Position numbers and translations under genes: made by a program
Notes under the pieces: generated by a model
What the model was told of the DNA's origin: nothing
Databases searched by the model: none
The model's input: only the letters and a program-made list of their open reading frames with translations
Part shown: in pieces, positions 21,826 through 34,015 of the stretch
Layout of the letters: each line of letters begins with the position of its first letter
How positions within the stretch are numbered: position 1 is the stretch's first letter
Origin: Sciurus carolinensis
Taxonomy: Eukaryota > Chordata > Mammalia > Rodentia > Sciuridae
Assembly (NCBI RefSeq): GCF_902686445.1
Contig: NC_062223.1
Coordinates: 43,122,998 to 43,186,997 of the forward strand
Length of the DNA: 64,000 bases
Reading direction: 5' to 3'

Positions 21826-23899
21826 TTAGAAGGAAAAAAGTATTATTATAGAGAAAAATAAAGATATGTGAGAATAGGGGTGGAGAGAATTGGCTATGGG
21901 AGATACTTCAATTTTCAATCAAGCATTCAGGGAATGCTTCACCAAAGAAACTGCCATTTGACCAAAGATTTGGAGGAATTATCACAAGGGATAAAACCTA
22001 AGATAAAACATGGTAACGTTATTGTTGGTTTTTATACTGAACTCTGGGCCAATACTCTAAACCCCTAGCAAATCCATATGAATCTCCATATTTTGAAAAA
22101 AATGAGCAGAGACCAGGTACCAAATGAGCTAAGCTTCAAGTCAACACCTTTCACTCGCATTGCTCTGTGGTGGATGAAGGAACCGGACATGTATCCCTGA
22201 GGGGGACAATGACACCCTTGGTTTTGGAAAGAGTTTTCTTTAGACCTTCCTTTCCTAGATGAATCACGGTAATTTCTTCCTGTCCTATGATTGCTTTATT
22301 CCCTAGAATGGGACTTTCTCTCCAATATAGTTCTGGATGTTAATACTCAGAGCTTCCTTGTGTGGGAAAAGAATGAAGGCACCATATTCCCAGGGACTGT
22401 TGGGGGTCCCTTCCCTGAAGCTGTGACTTACTCATGACAGCTCTGCCACTTTGTCTGCCTTCAACATAAGCTGCTATTTTCTGAGGTCTTTCAAACCCCT
22501 TACCCAAGTCTTGGAGCTCCCTCTCCTCTACCTCACTACAATGCCCCACGTCAAACCAGCTTTGAATGATGTGATGCCCTCAGTCACACACACCTTAGTT
22601 TGATTTCCAATTTAAGGATTCTCTCTTTTTAGACTTATTGCATTTTAAGATTTATTTTTAACTTGATGAGAGGAATTCCAAGTATCAAGAAGCCAGGGAG
22701 CATGTGGGAAAGGTATTTGGGGTAGACATCTCTTTGAAGGCTCTGGAATTCTTTCCATGAGGCACATCCCAGAGGAGGCCTGCCTTCTTCAATTTGCATG
22801 ATGAAGAATCTTCCCTTTATGAATCTTAGGAACCTCAAATGCCCTGATCCTTTGCAGAATTATGGTTCTGGAAGGGCCTTGTTTAGAAAGGGGCTGAATG
22901 GTGCTTTGCAAATTCACTTTTATCTTTTATAGTTTTATGATATAGAGTCAAATTCAGTTCTTAGTCTTTCCATCAATGAGCACTGTTTAATTTTTCTCCA
23001 TTCTTCTTTATTTAGATTTTCCCTCTAAAACATTTATTCAATAATAATTGTATTACAGATTCTTGTCACAGAATAAATAACAAATAGCTTAGTGTTATGG
23101 TTACCTCTTCTTTTTGTCTTCCCAATACCTTTCTTTTGGGGAACTACTCCATCTTAAATAAGAATCAATGGTTCCCTTCTCCTACTCAAGGTGGTCATCT
23201 GACCAGGATGACCAACCAGGTATCTGATCTCTCTGGCTCAATAATTGGTTTGGAGGAGGTCATATAACTCAGGAAAGGTCAAGTCAGTCCCAGAAAGTTG
23301 TTGGGACCATTAGGATATAAGTACTTTTCCTTTTCTGAGATGACTGGTCATAAGAACCATGTAGATCTAGAGCTGCCTTTGGTCATCTTTACTATCATGG
23401 CAGAGCCTACCTGAGAACTAAAACCAACAATTAGCACCAAAACATAAAGAGAAAGAACTGGTGACCACATGTCCTGACTTTCCCAGGACTGAGGGGGATT
23501 TCTCAATATGGAGTATTTTAGTGCTAAAAACCTGTAAAATTCCAAGCAAACCAGAATAATTGGTCACCCTAGGATAGAGCCCTGCTGATGTCATTTGTAC
23601 ACTTGGCTTTGCATAGGTCAAAGACAGTCTGTCTTTGTGTTGCTTAAGCAAGGGAACCAATAAATTAACTTTTTTTTTTTTTTTTTTGCTTCAGCAAGTT
23701 GAATAAGATTTCTATCACTTGCAACTTTTCACTCTCCAAATAAAAGCTGACATTTTAATTAATCTATATTCTTATAATGTCTATCAGATTGAAAGCTGAT
23801 ATCACAAAAGCTCAAAGATCATTGTTTGGAAATTTTTGGAATCCTAAAAACTAGATCCCAGCCTAGCAAACACTAAAGTAATTTCACCTGAGTTCTATT
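21826..23899. other. Mostly unique sequence
   Basis: No gene is recognised. Around 23150-23420 the sequence has the flavour of an old interspersed repeat that I cannot assign. A run of 18 Ts at 23671-23688 could mark a poly(A) tail, but I found no matching target duplication. Confidence 0.3.
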
Positions 23900-23914
23900 C
23901 TAGCTCTGATTCTT
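23900..23914. repeat. Left target-site duplication of chimeric L1
   Basis: The 15-base sequence 'ctagctctgattctt' is repeated exactly at 26474-26488. The left copy runs directly into a T run (the poly(A) tail of the minus-strand insertion). Confidence 0.9.
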
Positions 23915-24510
23915 TTTTTTAATAATGCAATTTATTTGGACAGTTTTAGGTTAACACACAAATTGAACAGATAGTACAGAAGATTCTCACCACCCCTCCC
24001 CCTAATTTTCTATTTATTTATTTACTTATGTTTCCTGGGTGATTCATTACATTTGCAATCAATCACATTAAGATATACAGAACCCTACCCCCACATGTCA
24101 ACTATTTCAAAATTAAATGACTCACATAAATATTTCAGAAGTAAAGGAAGAAAGCACAAGAAAAGTAAAGAAAAGTGCTTTGAACTAAGTGATAATGAAA
24201 GCTTAAAATATCAGACTTTCTGAAGTGAAACAATACTCAGATGAACACTAATAACTTCAAGTACTTGTATCAGAAAGAAGCTAGAATAACAAGCTATTTT
24301 CAAATTATGTAGTAGGAAGGAAAAATAAGAATAGGAGCAGAAATATAGGAAATAGGAAATAATGCAGCTAAAAATCAAACAAGTCTAATCAAGAAAAAAG
24401 TAAGAACACAAAAATTAATATCAATGGAAAGGGAGCTATCAAAATAACCCTATGGATGCTAAAAATATATTAAGGTAATATTACAACTGTATGCCAACAT
24501 ATGTGATAGC
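23915..24510. repeat. Non-L1(rodent) 3' segment of the chimera, ancient L1-like
   Basis: About 23920-24010 resembles the antisense 3' end of old mammalian L1 ('ggacagttttaggttaacac', 'acagatagtacagaagattc'). About 24110-24510 resembles ancient L1 ORF2 in the plus orientation (ending 'actgtatgccaacatatgtg'). On the minus strand the segment ends in AATAAA (plus-strand TTTATT near 23931) and poly(A). It contains no long open frame. Confidence 0.5.
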
Positions 24511-25140
24511 TTACATAACATGGTCTATATTAGAGAAGGATTCATGTGCTTCTGAGAAGGAAGTGTCTTCAGGCATTGATGGATGAAATATTCTATATCT
24601 GTTAAGTCTAAATTATCAATTGTATATTTTACTTCCGTTGCTTCTTTATTTAGTTTTTGTTTGGAGGAGCTCTCCAGTGGTGACGGAGGTATGTTAAAGT
24701 TACCCAGTATTATTGTGTTGTGGGCTATTTGATTCTTGAAATTGAGAAGGGTTTGTTTGATGAACGTAGAAGCGCCATTGTTTGGGGTATCTTTAAGATT
24801 GTTATGTCTTATCAATGTATAATTACTGTAAGCAGTATGAAATGGCCTTCTTTGTCCATTTGACTAACTTTGGCTTAAAGTCCACTTCATCTGATATGAG
24901 GATTGAAACCCCTGCTTGTTTACACAATCCATGTGAGTGTTATAATTTTTCCCATCCTTTCACCTTCAGTCTGTGGATATCTTTGCCTATGAAATGAATC
25001 TCTTGGAGCCAGCATATTGTTGGGTCTTGTTTTTTAATCCAATCTGCCAGCCTGTGTCTTTTCATTAATGAGTTTAAGTCATTAATGTTCATGGTTATTA
25101 TTGAGATATGATTTGTATTCCCAGTCATTTGGGTTTATTT
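24510..25140 (-). pseudogene. LINE-1 ORF2 endonuclease fragment
   Basis: Two frames cover this part. 24940-25128 has the N-terminal endonuclease ('MTGNTNHISIITMNINDLNS', with 'LQEIHFIGKD' where QETH is usual). 24525-24815 has 'NNGASTFIKQTLLNFKNQIAHN' and 'ILGNFNIPPSPLESSSKQKLN'; the catalytic GDFN reads GNFN, so the Asp is lost. The gene stops abruptly at the chimeric junction near 24510, before the reverse transcriptase. Confidence 0.85.
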
Positions 25141-25146
25141 CTAGTT

Positions 25147-26030
25147 TTAATTTGAATTAGTTTCTCCTTTAACTATTCCTTTAGTATAGTTCCTCCTTTT
25201 GCTGATTTTCACTTTTTGTTTTTCCATTTCATCTTCATGGAAAACTTTGTTGAGAATGTTCTGTGATGCAGGCTTTCTAGTTGCAAATTCTTTTAACTTT
25301 TGTTTCTCATGGAAGGTTTTTATTGCATCTTCAAATCTAAAGCTTAATTTTGCTGGATATAGGATTCTTGGTTGGCATCCATTTTCTTTCAGAGCTTGGT
25401 ACATGTTATTTCAGGACCTCCTAGCTTTGAGGGTCTGAGTTGAGAAATCAGCAGAAATCCAAATTGGTTTTCCCCTATACTACATAATCTGATATATTTT
25501 TCTTGTAGCCTTTAAAATTCTATCCTTATTCTGTTGTTAGGCATTTTCACTATAATGTGCCTTGATATGGGTCTGTTGTAATTTTGTACATTTGGGGTCC
25601 TGTAAGCCTCTTGTATGATTTTCAATTTCACTCTGTAGGTTTGGGAAATTTTCTGATAATATTTCATTGAAAAGATTGTGCCTTTCTTTGGTTTGTATCT
25701 CTGAGCCTTCCTCAATCCCAATAATTCTTAAATTTGGTCCTTTCATGTTATCCCATATTTCTTGGAAGTTCTATTCATGGTTTCTTAACATCTTCTCTCC
25801 ATGGTCAACTCTGTTTTCAAGATAATATATTTTGTCTCTGTTGCCTGAGGTTCTGTCTTCCAAGTGGTCTAATCTTTTGGTGATGCTTTCTATTGAATTT
25901 TTAATTTGGTTTATTGTTTTCTTCATTTTGATGATTTCTGCTTGGGTTTGTTTTTTTTTTTTTTCAGAATCTCTGTCACTTTATTGACGTGATCTTTTAC
26001 TTCCTGTATTTTCCCTCTGATTTCATTTCT
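25147..26030 (-). pseudogene. LINE-1 ORF1, broken (part 1)
   Basis: On the minus strand the C-terminal ORF1 domain is open at 25147-25404 ('YQALKENGCQPRILYPAKLS'). The RRM-like core is at 25512-25746 in two frames ('PNLRIIGIEEGSEIQTKE'). The coiled-coil part is degraded up to the SINE at 26031. Frameshifts and stops make it inactive. It is more diverged than the complete copy at 16323-17361. Confidence 0.85.
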
Positions 26031-26152
26031 TTTTTTTAAATAATTTTTAGTTGTCAATAGACTTTTATTTTATTTATATGTGGTGCTGAGGATAAAACCC
26101 AGTGCTTCACACATGCTAGGCAAGTATACTTCCGCTGAGTCATAACCCCAGC
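26031..26152 (-). mobile_element. ID-type tRNA-derived SINE
   Basis: On the minus strand the element starts 'ggggctggggttatgactca'. It has the B-box-like 'gggttttatcctcagcacca' and ends in an A/T-rich tail with 'aaataaaataaaa'. Target duplications of up to 18 bases ('ccctctgatttcatttct' at 26013-26030 and 26153-26170) flank it; the right copy shares Cs with the SINE end. ID elements are transcribed by RNA polymerase III from their tRNA-like promoter and mobilised by L1. The insertion splits L1 ORF1, so it is younger than the chimeric L1. Confidence 0.9.
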
Positions 26153-26473
26153 CCCTCTGATTTCATTTCTAACAGTGTCCCCTACTTTGTAGATCAGTTT
26201 AACTATTTACATTTTAAATTCCTTCTCTGATATTTATTCCCCTGTGGTGTTGATGGATTCTGTTATTGGAGTATCTTGGTTTGTTTGGGGCAATTTTTCC
26301 CCTTGCTTTTACATGTTGTTTGTGTGTCTACCCATCTGATAATGTGGACCTGAGGCAACAGAGTTTCTACCTTGTGGACTTACTGAAGGTTTCCAGTACC
26401 ATACTTACTGAGAAACTGCCTGTCATGGAGCAGCCAGGAAAGCAACCTCCTCTATTCCACTGTCTTGAAAAGC
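26153..26473 (-). repeat. L1 ORF1 start and 5'UTR of the chimeric copy
   Basis: This is the continuation of the L1 beyond the ID SINE. Plus-strand 'tttgtttggggcaattttt' at about 26280 marks the ORF1 N-terminus, as in the complete copy near 17330. About 26300-26473 is a short 5'UTR remnant, so the copy is truncated within its 5'UTR. The right target duplication follows at 26474-26488. Confidence 0.75.
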
Positions 26474-26488
26474 CTAGCTCTGATTCTT

Positions 26489-27250
26489 CTTATTTAAACT
26501 CCACACCCATTTCCCAAATTTAAAAAAAAAAAAAGAGGAAAGAAAAATAATTGTGTAAGGTTTCCATAAACATGTCTGGGAGTAGAAGCCCAAGCATGAT
26601 TTTGAAGAAGGAATTTGGAAATGAAAATGGACTGGTGATATTTCAACCTTTCCTTAAAAAGAGACATTCATGAACTCTTCATCAAATGTTTAGTAATGCA
26701 ACCATATGCAAAGTGCTATGCCTAAGGCTCATATGCAAAAGTCCTGATGGGTCCAGTTCAAAGCAAGTTAATAAGGGAGGGATTTGAAGAATGTGGTCTC
26801 CACCCCAGGGCATTACCTTCATTTCATTGCTCTTCTGCCTTTATTATTACTACTGAGCACTGGTGATTATTTGGCTATTTCCCTAGGTGGGGCAAATATT
26901 TCAACAGATGTGAGTTATGCCAACTGTCACCTACAGGGAAGGAGATTATAGAGGAAAGAACATCTGAGAGGAATTAGGGGAAAGAAAACAACAACAAACA
27001 AATGGTAAGTTAGAAAGTAGAGAGCCATCAAGCAGTACATTTATTTGTTGGAAATGATTCAACTGTCAGTCTCAAGGTTTTAAAGACTTCCCCTGCACTA
27101 ATGTCTATCTACTCATTTTCTGCATTCCTAGAGGAATGCCCCAGTAGTATATTAGGGATTGTGGGGAAACTGAAATGGAGAGATGGTTTCGTATCACCTA
27201 AAGGTGCAGAGCTGACCACAAAAGAGATTGAGTGCTGAAGGTAAATAGAC
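26489..27250. other. Unique sequence
   Basis: No gene or repeat is recognised apart from an A run at 26523-26534. Confidence 0.35.
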
Positions 27251-27254
27251 ATAG

Positions 27255-27435
27255 ATTTAAGGCCCAAATCTTCCCCTGCTTGGTCCCATTACCTGGAACA
27301 AGTCAGTTACCTTCTCTGAACATCAATTTTCTCATCTTTAAAATGGAGATAATCATACATGCCTGGCAATATTGCTATAAGGACCACAGATAAGATATTT
27401 TAAAACACCTAGAATGATAATTGCCAGTGATAGGG
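27255..27435 (+). repeat. MIR SINE
   Basis: The MIR order is clear: 'aacaagtcagttaccttctc', 'atcaattttctcatctttaa', 'aatggagataatcatacatg' and 'ttgctataaggaccacagat'. It is in plus orientation and diverged. Confidence 0.8.
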
Positions 27436-27499
27436 AGTCAGATCAGAAACACACTATTCCCTAGAGCAAAACTTTCAACAGTAGAATATATGATGCAAA

Positions 27500-27620
27500 A
27501 AAAGCATTCATTAATTCCATAGATACTTATGAAATACCTGCTGTGTTCCAAGCACTGCTAAGTGTAGGGAATATAATGAGAAGCAAGAGAGACACCATCC
27601 TTTCCCATGTGAAGCTTAGA
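27500..27620 (-). repeat. LINE-2-type 3' end fragment
   Basis: The plus strand has 'acttatgaaatacctgctgt', 'tccaagcactgctaagtgta' and 'gtgaagcttagagtctggta', the antisense L2 3' end. Confidence 0.7.
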
Positions 27621-28089
27621 GTCTGGTAGAAGTATATGTGTATGGTGAAGGCACAGAGTCCTGGGGAGAGACTTCTCAAAGGAAGGAGAGAACTCCAGGG
27701 TGTGTCAGAGTTAGCCAGTGAGATGGCACTGGCTTGGACTGGCAGGACATTTGTGTGGGTGGAGAAAATACGATTTAAGAAGAAAGAGATTGACAAGTTA
27801 AGGGGCAGTGGTCAACCAAACCTTCCCTAAGAAGTCACTTCTAGAGTCTGCTGTCATTTTCATTTGATAACCCAAGCTACACATCTGCTGTAACAGAGGC
27901 TGTCAAGCTTTCTGCAATCGCTTAGAGTTATCACACTCTTAGGATCTGCACCAACACCTGAAGGTGCTTTTTCTCAAAAACTCTAGTGGAAAGCTGGGGA
28001 TGTCGAGGAATCAACACTTCACATGTAAAAAAACTTTGAACTGAGTTTCCTTGCAAGGCTAAGTTCTACGTAGAACTGACTAAATAGTA

Positions 28090-28230
28090 TGCCCCATATT
28101 GGCTACTATCCCTTCCCTTTACCACTCCCTGTCTTTCTGCTCATGTCCCCTGCATTTTCCAAATAAACTATTAGCACTCAAATTCTTATCACAGTGTTTG
28201 TTTTTGGGAGAACCCAAACTAAGACATGTA
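28090..28230 (+). repeat. Possible LTR fragment
   Basis: The sequence 'tccaaataaactattagcac' followed by 'ggagaacccaaactaagaca' is the 3' end style of old mammalian LTRs (an AATAAA and an '...actaagaca' end). Family not determined. Confidence 0.45.
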
Positions 28231-28239
28231 CTAAGTGGT

Positions 28240-28457
28240 GCATCTGGATCAAAAGTCAGGTGTCAAACTCAGTTCCCCTGCTTACCAGCTGTGAAAAGTT
28301 AGGCAGGCCTCTTAACCTCTCTGAGCCACAGTTTCCTCCTCTATAACACAGGGATGCTGCTTGTAATTGCCTATAAATTGTGTGAATAGTAAATATGAAG
28401 GTATATGTAGCACAGTACCTATTTGTCTTGTCTCATATTGTTATTATTATTATTATC
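28240..28457 (+). repeat. MIR SINE
   Basis: The blocks 'taccagctgtgaaaagttag', 'cctcttaacctctctgagcc' and 'acagtttcctcctctataac' are the MIR core, ending in an ATT-rich run (28438-28457). It is nearly full length. Confidence 0.85.
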
Positions 28458-30289
28458 AGTGTTTATTGTAAATGAATGACAATAAGTAGGTAATTGGTGA
28501 CGATTTGTGGCTTCTGAACTGAGACCAGCTCTGTTAAACGACTGGCAGAGTCTTTGAGGACCAAGATTTCTTGCCTTATGTATTGGGGGAAAAAATGTTT
28601 ATATGAGGAAGAGGTTTTGCCATTGATATGAAGCCAGCAGAACTTCCGAGGTGCTAAAGGCAGGTTTCCTCTGAAATTGTCCCATTCCTCACCCTGATGT
28701 AGGCTGGTGGGCCACCGGTTTCCAGCCCTGGGCTCAACTCTCCAACTATGGTACTCTAGCAGATTCACCAAACTGTGCAGGAGGCCAAGCCTCATGATTT
28801 CCTCTACACCACGTCAGTTGCGATGTACTTGAGCAGGGTGTGGTGCCTTGGAGGTGCACAGCATGCAGAGGAGGAGGTGGTTTCCAAGTGGAGCATTACC
28901 CCAATCATTTGCGATTTTCCTGAACTTTCTAGATGGTGTGCACATACCTTCCTGCATTATTCCATCATCCTCACGTTCCACCTCTAGCAACACGGCCACA
29001 GGACACTGCAATCTAGGGTGGAGTTAGCTGTCTCACCCCTGTTAGTGGGCGTTGTAAGGTTTATGACCTATTAGATTATATGGTTTATGACCTAGATTTT
29101 GATATAATCAAAGATTTTGCCCCCTCTTGATTACATCTGGTGTGTGTGTATGTGTGTGTGTGTACTAATCTCTGTTATTTAAGCTTTAGAATTCAAGGGT
29201 GATGACCTCATTTATTTAATCCTTTACTTACTTATTCAACAAAAAGTATTCATTGAGGAGAGGCCATTCATGGACATGGTTTGAGTCCTAGGGCTAGTTC
29301 TAGATCATCTAGCCAAAAAAGGGGGCTACTCGGGTAGAAGCTAGGCAGGACCCATGCATCCATTAAGTCTTTGTTGGCCTCCTTCTTCCTAGTTCCTTCT
29401 GTTTACATACCCTCCAGGGCCACTCAGGTACCTGAGGGGAGGGTCATTTGTATCTTGTAGTCTCTTTTCAATCCATTTCTATAGATAACCTGAGACCCCT
29501 CTTTTCCAGAATTTATTTGAACCATTTTTCTTCTCAAAAGGTCTGCACCTTGTTATGGAATGAAATGGTTTCCAGTAAATCAACTCTGCCACCGAGAAAA
29601 GTAAAGAAGTTGGATAAAACACAAAACGGTATTTGGTTCAACCCATCAGAGAGCTGCCAAGGTGATGAGGGTCAAAGGCTATATGGGAAGAGAGTAGAGA
29701 GACATGAAAGTCCTGCCCGCCATGATGGTTTTTCTCTGGAGGACTTACACTGGTTTAGGCAGAGGCTAAAGACTGAGAACCCACGATTCTTCCAGACAAA
29801 GAAGAACAGAGAAGCCAATATGGTTTGTGGCCATCAGCATTCTTTAGGGTTTGAGTAACAAATTGAGATTAAGGATTCTCAAATATATGTCCAATTTTCC
29901 CTTAAGATATGTGTTGAATTCTTAAGCTGTATGGATAGAGGCTAAACCACAGAAGCAGAAACTCTGAAACAGGATGAAGTTTTATTGAGGAATTCAATGT
30001 TTAAGAGAAAAAGATTCCAATTGTAGGCCATCTAAACAGAGGAATCCCATTGAAAAAGACCATCTTTCAGTGGATCCTCTATGAGGGCTATTCCCAAGAA
30101 AGAAGAGTAAGCAAGAGAAACTGAGTCTCACCAGGTTGTAACCAAGCTTGACTTAGATCCTGACTAGATTTAGATAAACGATTCCACTCTATCTGCTTAG
30201 AGAAAAAATAAAATAAAATCTCTTTTTGGAGTATCTACCATTTTTATGAATAGCATGACATGTCAAGGAATAGGACCCTGAGACTCAAG
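28458..30289. other. Mostly unique sequence
   Basis: No gene is recognised. A (TG)n run lies at 29140-29163. A 136-codon open frame at 29448-29858 is the longest non-L1 frame in the window, but its protein is unfamiliar, it lacks a Kozak-like start or splice context that I can defend, and it may be chance or part of an old repeat. From about 29880 the sequence becomes A-rich and may belong to the ancient L1 that follows. Confidence 0.3.
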
Positions 30290-30500
30290 GGCAAAATGAA
30301 CAGCATGGACAAAGCAATGGGAATAAAACCGCAGCTGATCCAGATACTAGAGTTGGCATATAAGAGTGTGAATAGCTAACTTATATTTTCAAAAACTAGA
30401 GTGAAATATAGAGAAATAACCGAGAAGAAAGAAAATTTCATTCAAGATTTGAAGTCTAAAGAAAAAAATTAAATGGAAACCCAAGAGTTAAAATGTAAAA

Positions 30501-30935
30501 TGTCTGTTTAGATGTAAGGTGTCTGCTTAAAGCTCATGGGTGACACAATGCAAGAGAGTTTGGAGGTGCAATGACTAGGTTTGTGAGAGCCTTAACCTAA
30601 TCGATATGCTAATCCACTTGAATGGATGAACTGGGTGGTAACTGTAGGCAGATGGGTGTGCCTGGAGGAGGTGGGTCACTGCAGGTGTGCCTTTGGGGTG
30701 TATATTTTGTCCCTGCTGAGGACAGTCTCTGCTTCCTGATAGTCATGTTCGAGGCTGTTTTCCTCTGATGCCCCTCCACCTTGATATGCGGCCTCACCTC
30801 CAGCACAGAGCAAAGGAGTCAGCCATCTATGGACTGAGACCTCTGAAACCATAAGCCCCCAAATAAATCTTTCCTCCTCTAACACTATTCTTGTCAGGTC
30901 TTTTGATCACTGCAGTGAAAAAACTGACTAAAACA
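30501..30935 (+). repeat. MaLR solo LTR
   Basis: This LTR runs from 'tgtctgtttagatgtaaggt' to 'gactaaaaca', with TG...CA ends. It contains 'gagccttaacctaatcgata', 'ggtgtgcctttggggtgtat' and near its end 'ccataagcccccaaataaat' (poly(A) signal AATAAA). This is the sense-strand organisation of rodent-lineage ERVL-MaLR LTRs. No internal MaLR sequence is adjacent, so it is a solo LTR. It lies in the ORF1-like part of the ancient L1. Confidence 0.8.
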
Positions 30936-32254
30936 ATATCTGAAATAAGTATGAAGTAGATAGGTCAGTTCTAATTTGGGTCCAACACGACATAAGCTTG
31001 GAGAAATGAAAAGCTGATCAATAAGAAGTAGTTACAAATTAAATCACAAAGATAAAGATGGAAGGTGTAAAATGGAATATAAAATATATATGGATTGTTG
31101 TGGAAAAGGTTAACATACATGCAATTGCTATCCAAGAACGAAAAAAAGAGAATTTCACAAATAAATGTTTGGAAAGACAATGGTCAAGAATCTTACAAAA
31201 CTTATGAAAGGTATCAACTGACAGATTGAAGAAACTCCATGAGGACTAGACCCAAAAAGTTTTAACAATGGCATTGAGATATATCATAATAAAACTACTA
31301 AAAACCAAAGACAAGAGAAAAATCTCTTTAAAAAGAAATTTAAAAAGAGACTATCTTCAAAGGAACAACAATAACCTCTCAATCAGAAAAGAGGGAAAAG
31401 AGAAAATAATGGAATGACTTCAAAGGACTAATAGAAAAAAAAACTGCTAATGTAGGATATTTTGTCCAATAAAGTTTCTTTCAATAAAAGAAGATGAAGT
31501 AAAAACATTTTAATGCAAAACATAAGAGAATTTTTGACCATCAAAACTGACCTAAGGAAATATATAAAAGGGAGTTCTTCAGGCAAGAGGAAAATAATTC
31601 TGGATAGATGTAACCTGAAATATGTCAGTAATTACACTAAATATATGGAAACCATAAACTCAAATTATTAAGTTTGTGAGGATGTACTCCAAAAACAGAA
31701 CCCAACTATATTATGCTTATAATAAACATAGATTATATTAATGAACTGAAAGTTTAAAGGCAAAATGACAAGATACACCATGCAGACAATAAGCAGAATA
31801 AAATAGCACTACAAAATGAGGCAGAGTCAATTCTAAAGCAATAGCAATATTGGGGGGCAGGAAGGGACACTTCACAATGATAAAGGGGTTAATCCACCAA
31901 AGGTATCACCATCCTAATACTGAAATGCAGCAATAACATTGCTTTAAAAATATAATTAAAATATCAAAAGAAGACAAAATAGAATATCTTCACCATGGTG
32001 AGAGACTTTAATGCTCTTATTTCAATAGCTAGTAGAACAAGTGTGATTAAAATGATGAGTAAGACTGATATAATTGAAGTGTATGATATACCATACCCAC
32101 TGACCACAGAATACGCATTCATTTCATGTTCACATGACCACTTACCAAAACTGACCATATGATCTTTCATAAAGCAATGTCTGAACCAGTATGTAATGTT
32201 CTCTGACCACAGTAGAAGTAAGTGTATACATTTTTTTAATGGACAATAAAATTT

Positions 32255-32281
32255 AAATAAGTAAATAAATAAATAAATAAA
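32255..32281. repeat. (AAAT)n simple repeat
   Basis: A short A-rich tetramer run (aaat/aagt units) within ancient L1. Confidence 0.7.
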
Positions 32282-33820
32282 CTTCCCAAATATTTGGAAG
32301 CCAAGCAATACTCTTCTAAACAGCACATGAAACAGAAAATATGTCACAGCAGAAATTAGAAAATAATTGAAATGAAAGGATAATGGAAACAACGTGTTAA
32401 AACTGATGGGATTTGCTTAAAACGCATTTAAGGAAATGTATTTTTTTAATAAACAGCATAGAATATAGAATGGTTAAATAAGGAATCTAATCCTTCATTT
32501 CAAGCAACTAGGAAACAAATGAAAACTAAAGAAAACAGAACAGAGAGAGCAAAACAATCCAGAAATCACAGAAGCAGAAAAAAATACACAGTGGAGAAAA
32601 TCAGTACAGTCAAAAATTAATTTTGAAAAGATTGGTGAACTGATAAAATATACTCTTAGCCAACTAATCAAGAATACAAGAGAGAAAACACAAATTATCA
32701 CAATCAGAATTTTAAAGGGAGAGATTACTATAGACGTAGAAAAAAAATAGTATCTTATGAAACAATTTAAATAAATTTAACAATTAGGATGAAATGGACA
32801 ATTTATTAAAAAAACAAATTACAGAATCTAGAAGAGTAAATAATTTCAAATAACCTCATATTATAAAGAAATTAGATCAATTATGAAAACCATTTCCACA
32901 AAGAAAACCTTATTTTGATCAAATTGGTTCAGTGTATTCTTCCAAACATTTTTAAAAAACTAACCTTATAGTTCTTTCAGACAATAACAAAAGAAGAACG
33001 AATTCTTGCCTCTTTTTACCTTAAAACTAAAATATGACGGGGAATTTATAATAATGAAAAAATATGGATCACTTTCTCTCCTGAACAACTTGAAAATCTG
33101 AACCAACATTATGTATTAGAACCTGATATTATATAATAAGGATAATATATTATCGTCAAATGGGGTTTATCCCCAGAGTACATGTATCCTTTAACACTTG
33201 AATATCAATCCTATAATTTACCACACTAATGGAAAAAGGAGGAAAAAAATCATATGATTACATTAAAGACAAAAAAGGCTTTTATACAATATAAAACCAA
33301 TCCATGATTTTAAAAAACTTCGGCAAACTAAGAATGAAAGAGATTTTTCTGATTTGTAAAGAACATGTAAAAGCAGACAGAGAACATTACCATAATGTTT
33401 AATGGTAAAATATCAAAAACATTCCTTGTAATATAAAAAAATGAGACAAAAATACCGGTTAAAGTTTCTATTTAACATTGTGCAAGAAGTACTAGCTGGG
33501 GCAGTTGAATTTCCACTTGCTAGCAACAAATTCAAGGTGAAGTTTAAAAATCATACCACTTATAACAGCATAAAAAATCAAGTACCTACAAGTAAACCTA
33601 ATGATGAATGTATAAGACATCTATGCTAAATTATAAATCATTGAGAGACATCAAATAAGACATACATGAAGGAACATATATTATAGAGATGTCAGTTCTC
33701 AAATTGGCCTAAAGATTAAATATAATTCCAGTGCAAACACAAAACTCATTCTCAATTTTAAACAGAAATACAATGGGCCAAGAATAAACTAGGCAATCTT
33801 AAAGAAGAATAAATATTGAA

Positions 33821-34015
33821 AACAGGTACAGTGGTGCACTTCTGTAATCCCAGTGATTTGGGAGGGTAAGACAGAAGAATTGGAAGTTTGAAGCCAGTAA
33901 CTTAGTGAGACCCTGTTTCAAAATAAAAAAATATAAAAAGGGTTGGGGATGTAGCTCTTTGGTAAATCATCCCTGGGTTCAACTCCTAGTACCAAAAGCA
34001 ATTTTTTAAAAAATT
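33821..34015 (+). mobile_element. Dimeric B1-ID SINE
   Basis: The left monomer is B1-like (7SL-derived): 'acagtggtgcacttctgtaa' then 'tcccagtgatttgggagg' and 'gagaccctgtttcaaaataa'. The right monomer is ID-like: 'gggttggggatgtagctctt' and 'ccctgggttcaactcctagt', with an A-rich tail. The flanks 'aaatattgaa' (33811-33820) and 'aaaaattgaa' (34016-34025) are an imperfect target duplication. It sits in the ancient L1. Confidence 0.88.

Larger units (their letters stand above)
23915..26473 (-). mobile_element. Chimeric L1: 5' half joined to a foreign poly(A) 3' end
   Basis: The whole unit is flanked by perfect 15-bp direct repeats and has, on its minus strand, a poly(A) tail with AATAAA about 16 bases before it. 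Its 5' part (24510-26473) is rodent L1: 5'UTR, ORF1 and most of the endonuclease. Its 3' part (23915-24510) is not the rodent L1 3' region. It looks like older L1-derived genomic sequence, part of it in the opposite orientation. The duplications imply a single target-primed insertion. Template switching between an L1 RNA and another polyadenylated RNA, or a spliced or genomic fusion transcript, could produce this. A later rearrangement is the alternative. An ID SINE inserted later at 26031-26152. Confidence 0.65.

Noticed and set aside
23671..23688. T run as tail of a minus-strand retrocopy
   Set aside because: I searched the nearby sequence for matching direct repeats and saw none.
29448..29858. 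136-codon open frame, the longest non-L1 frame in the window
   Set aside because: The protein is unfamiliar, composition is not distinctive, there is no splice or promoter support, and chance frames of this length are expected in 64 kb.
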